In this document: positions 62,635-64,000 of the stretch, piece after piece | How the letters are laid out: every line of letters begins with the position of its first letter | Position numbering within the stretch: position 1 is the first letter of the stretch | Assembly (NCBI RefSeq): GCF_937863155.1 | Contig: NZ_CALMFB010000011.1 | Span: 1-64,000, forward strand | DNA from: an uncultured Brevundimonas sp. | GTDB lineage: Bacteria > Pseudomonadota > Alphaproteobacteria > Caulobacterales > Caulobacteraceae | Length of the DNA stretch: 64,000 nt | Direction: 5' to 3' | Position numbers and translations under genes: made by a program | The notes under the pieces: generated by a model | The model's input: only the letters and a program-made list of their open reading frames with translations | What the model was told of the DNA's origin: nothing | The model's database searches: none

Positions 62635-63936
62635 ATGATCAGCCGCTATTCCCGCCCCGAAGCCGTCGCCCTGTGGTCGCAGGAGACCAAATACCGGATC
62701 TGGTTCGAGATCGAGGCTCACGCCGCCACCAAGATGGCCGAGCTGGGCGTCATTCCGGCCGAATCCGCCGACGCCATCTGGGCCAAGGGCAAGGATGCGG
62801 TGTTCGACGCCGACCGGATCGACGAGATCGAACGCACCACCAAGCACGATGTGATCGCCTTCCTGACCCATGTGTCGGAAATCGTCGGCGACGAGGCGCG
62901 CTTCCTGCATCAGGGCATGACGTCGTCGGACGTGCTGGACACCTGTTTCGCGGTGCAGTTGGCGCGATCCACCGACCTGTTGCTGGGCGGCGTCGACCGG
63001 GTTCTGGCGGCGCTGGAGACGCGGGCCAGGGAGCACAAATACACGGTGACGGTCGGCCGGTCGCACGGCATCCACGCCGAGCCGGTGACCTTCGGCCTGA
63101 AGCTGGCCGGCTATCACGCCGAGTTCCAGCGCGCGCGCCGCCGTCTGGTCACGGCGCGCGAGGAGATCGCCACCTGCGCCATCTCGGGCGCGGTCGGCAC
63201 CTTCGCCAATGTCGATCCGGCGGTCGAAGTCTATGTGGCCGAGAAGATGGGCCTGAGCGTCGAGCCGGTCTCGACCCAGGTGATCCCCCGCGACCGCCAC
63301 GCCGCCTATTTCGCCGCCCTGGGCGTGGTGGCCAGTTCGATCGAGCGGCTGGCCATCGAGATCCGCCACCTGCAGCGCACCGAGGTGCTGGAGGCCGAAG
63401 AGTTCTTCGACAAGGGTCAGAAGGGGTCGTCGGCCATGCCGCACAAGCGCAACCCGATCCTGACCGAGAACCTGACCGGCCTGGCGCGCCTGGTCCGTTC
63501 CAGCGTCGTCCCGGCGATGGAGAACGTCGCCCTGTGGCACGAGCGGGACATCAGCCATTCCTCGGTCGAGCGCGGCATCGGCCCGGACGCCACCATCCAC
63601 CTGGATTTCGCCCTGCACCGCCTGGCGGGCGTCGTCGAGCGGCTGAACATCTATCCGGAGAATATGCAGAAGAACCTGGATCGCCTGGGCGGGCTGGTCT
63701 TCTCGCAGCGGGTCATGCTGGCCCTGACCCAGGCGGGGGTGTCGCGTGAGGACGCCTATGCCGCGGTGCAGGAGAACGCCATGAAGGTCTGGCGCGGCGA
63801 GGGCCGGTTCATCGACTTCCTGAAGGCCGATGCGCGCGTGACCCTGGGCGACGCCGATCTGGAGGCCCTGTTCGACCTGGGCTATCACACCAAGCACGTC
63901 GATACCGTGTTTGACCGGGTGTTCGGGGCGGCATAA
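62635..63936 (+). CDS. purB: Adenylosuccinate lyase
   Basis: Purine biosynthesis lyase of 433 residues acting on SAICAR and adenylosuccinate. MISRYSRPEAVALWSQETKYRIWFEIE begins the protein; TSSDVLDTC, GRSHGIHAEPVTFGLKLA and QKGSSAMPHKRNPI (signature of the fumarase/aspartase superfamily, with the catalytic Ser loop) are intact. It works beside the adenine deaminase of this window in purine balance. The start is the first ATG, 15 bases after a GACCGACACC stretch; no strong ribosome site is visible. Confidence 0.96.
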   Translation: MISRYSRPEAVALWSQETKYRIWFEIEAHAATKMAELGVIPAESADAIWAKGKDAVFDADRIDEIERTTKHDVIAFLTHVSEIVGDEARFLHQGMTSSDVLDTCFAVQLARSTDLLLGGVDRVLAALETRAREHKYTVTVGRSHGIHAEPVTFGLKLAGYHAEFQRARRRLVTAREEIATCAISGAVGTFANVDPAVEVYVAEKMGLSVEPVSTQVIPRDRHAAYFAALGVVASSIERLAIEIRHLQRTEVLEAEEFFDKGQKGSSAMPHKRNPILTENLTGLARLVRSSVVPAMENVALWHERDISHSSVERGIGPDATIHLDFALHRLAGVVERLNIYPENMQKNLDRLGGLVFSQRVMLALTQAGVSREDAYAAVQENAMKVWRGEGRFIDFLKADARVTLGDADLEALFDLGYHTKHVDTVFDRVFGAA

Positions 63937-63942
63937 TCGGTA

Positions 63943-63970
63943 TTGAAAATCGCACTGATTTTCCTACTAT
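63943..63970 (+). promoter_or_regulatory. Promoter with an inverted repeat between the boxes
   Basis: TTGAAA (63943-63948) and TACTAT (63965-63970) are separated by 16 bases. GAAAATC-N5-GATTTTC (63945-63963) forms a perfect 7 bp dyad over the -35 and spacer. The expected transcript would begin at the ATG at 63977, so the next message may be leaderless and repressed by a dimeric protein. Confidence 0.5.
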
Positions 63971-63976
63971 ATGGCT

Positions 63977-64000
63977 ATGCAGCGCCTTGAAGCCTCTGTC
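63977..64000 (+). CDS. Start of a gene cut by the window end (partial)
   Basis: Open frame of eight codons (MQRLEASV) following the promoter-like element. An ATG two codons upstream at 63971 is also in frame. Too short to identify. Confidence 0.35.

Overview
The window is a gene-dense, high-GC stretch of ordinary bacterial chromosome, almost certainly from an alphaproteobacterium of the Caulobacterales (Brevundimonas/Caulobacter-like). The signs are split Fo genes in the order atpI-a-c-b'-b without F1, a dgt/SPOR/nagZ/scpA/scpB cluster, a two-subunit glycine decarboxylase under a tandem glycine riboswitch, a GTTC-N7-GTTC SOS box, a full CtrA-type site (TTAA-N7-TTAA) next to GANTC sites, and pervasive stop/start overlaps. 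The genus is inference; no rRNA is present. I see no prophage, insertion sequence, integrase or CRISPR array.

Layout. 0-8 kb: ileS; then on the minus strand argS, an exported protein, a DUF3035 lipoprotein and lspA; then an adenine/adenosine deaminase. 8-16 kb: a charged low-complexity protein, an SOS-controlled Y-family polymerase, a secreted protein, and the glycine cleavage operon gcvT-gcvH-gcvPA-gcvPB. 16-19 kb: the minus-strand Fo ATP synthase operon. 19-25 kb: ispH facing scpB-scpA-nagZ-SPOR-dgt, then erpA. 25-37 kb: an ArsR/SdpI pair, a hydrolase, a dihydroorotase-like enzyme, a GT9 glycosyltransferase, an M16 peptidase with a DedA protein, pyruvate kinase, an orphan D12 adenine methyltransferase with small membrane proteins, and a SIMPL protein. 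37-47 kb: a CAU tRNA, an exported beta-helix/Sel1 pair under a cell-cycle-like control region, msrC, a ROK kinase-SDR-CitE-like cluster, pyruvate phosphate dikinase and a small outer-membrane barrel. 47-64 kb: a KAS III enzyme, a KpsC-type Kdo transferase, glyS and glyQ separated by a DUF559 nuclease gene, ispE, a TPR protein, ETF-QO, a UDG-like protein, a lytic transglycosylase, a 37-residue membrane peptide, a GST, and purB.

Most genes are housekeeping: translation, one-carbon metabolism, energy, wall recycling, chromosome segregation, isoprenoids. The most unusual observations are (i) a DUF559 endonuclease-like gene with imperfect ~41-45 bp terminal inverted repeats, set between glyQ and glyS with its start and stop fused to both neighbours; (ii) internal patches of abnormal, AT-richer codon use in two aminoacyl-tRNA synthetases (ileS and glyS) and in no other gene I noticed here; and (iii) a CtrA/GANTC/DnaA-like site cluster between the Sel1/beta-helix pair and msrC.
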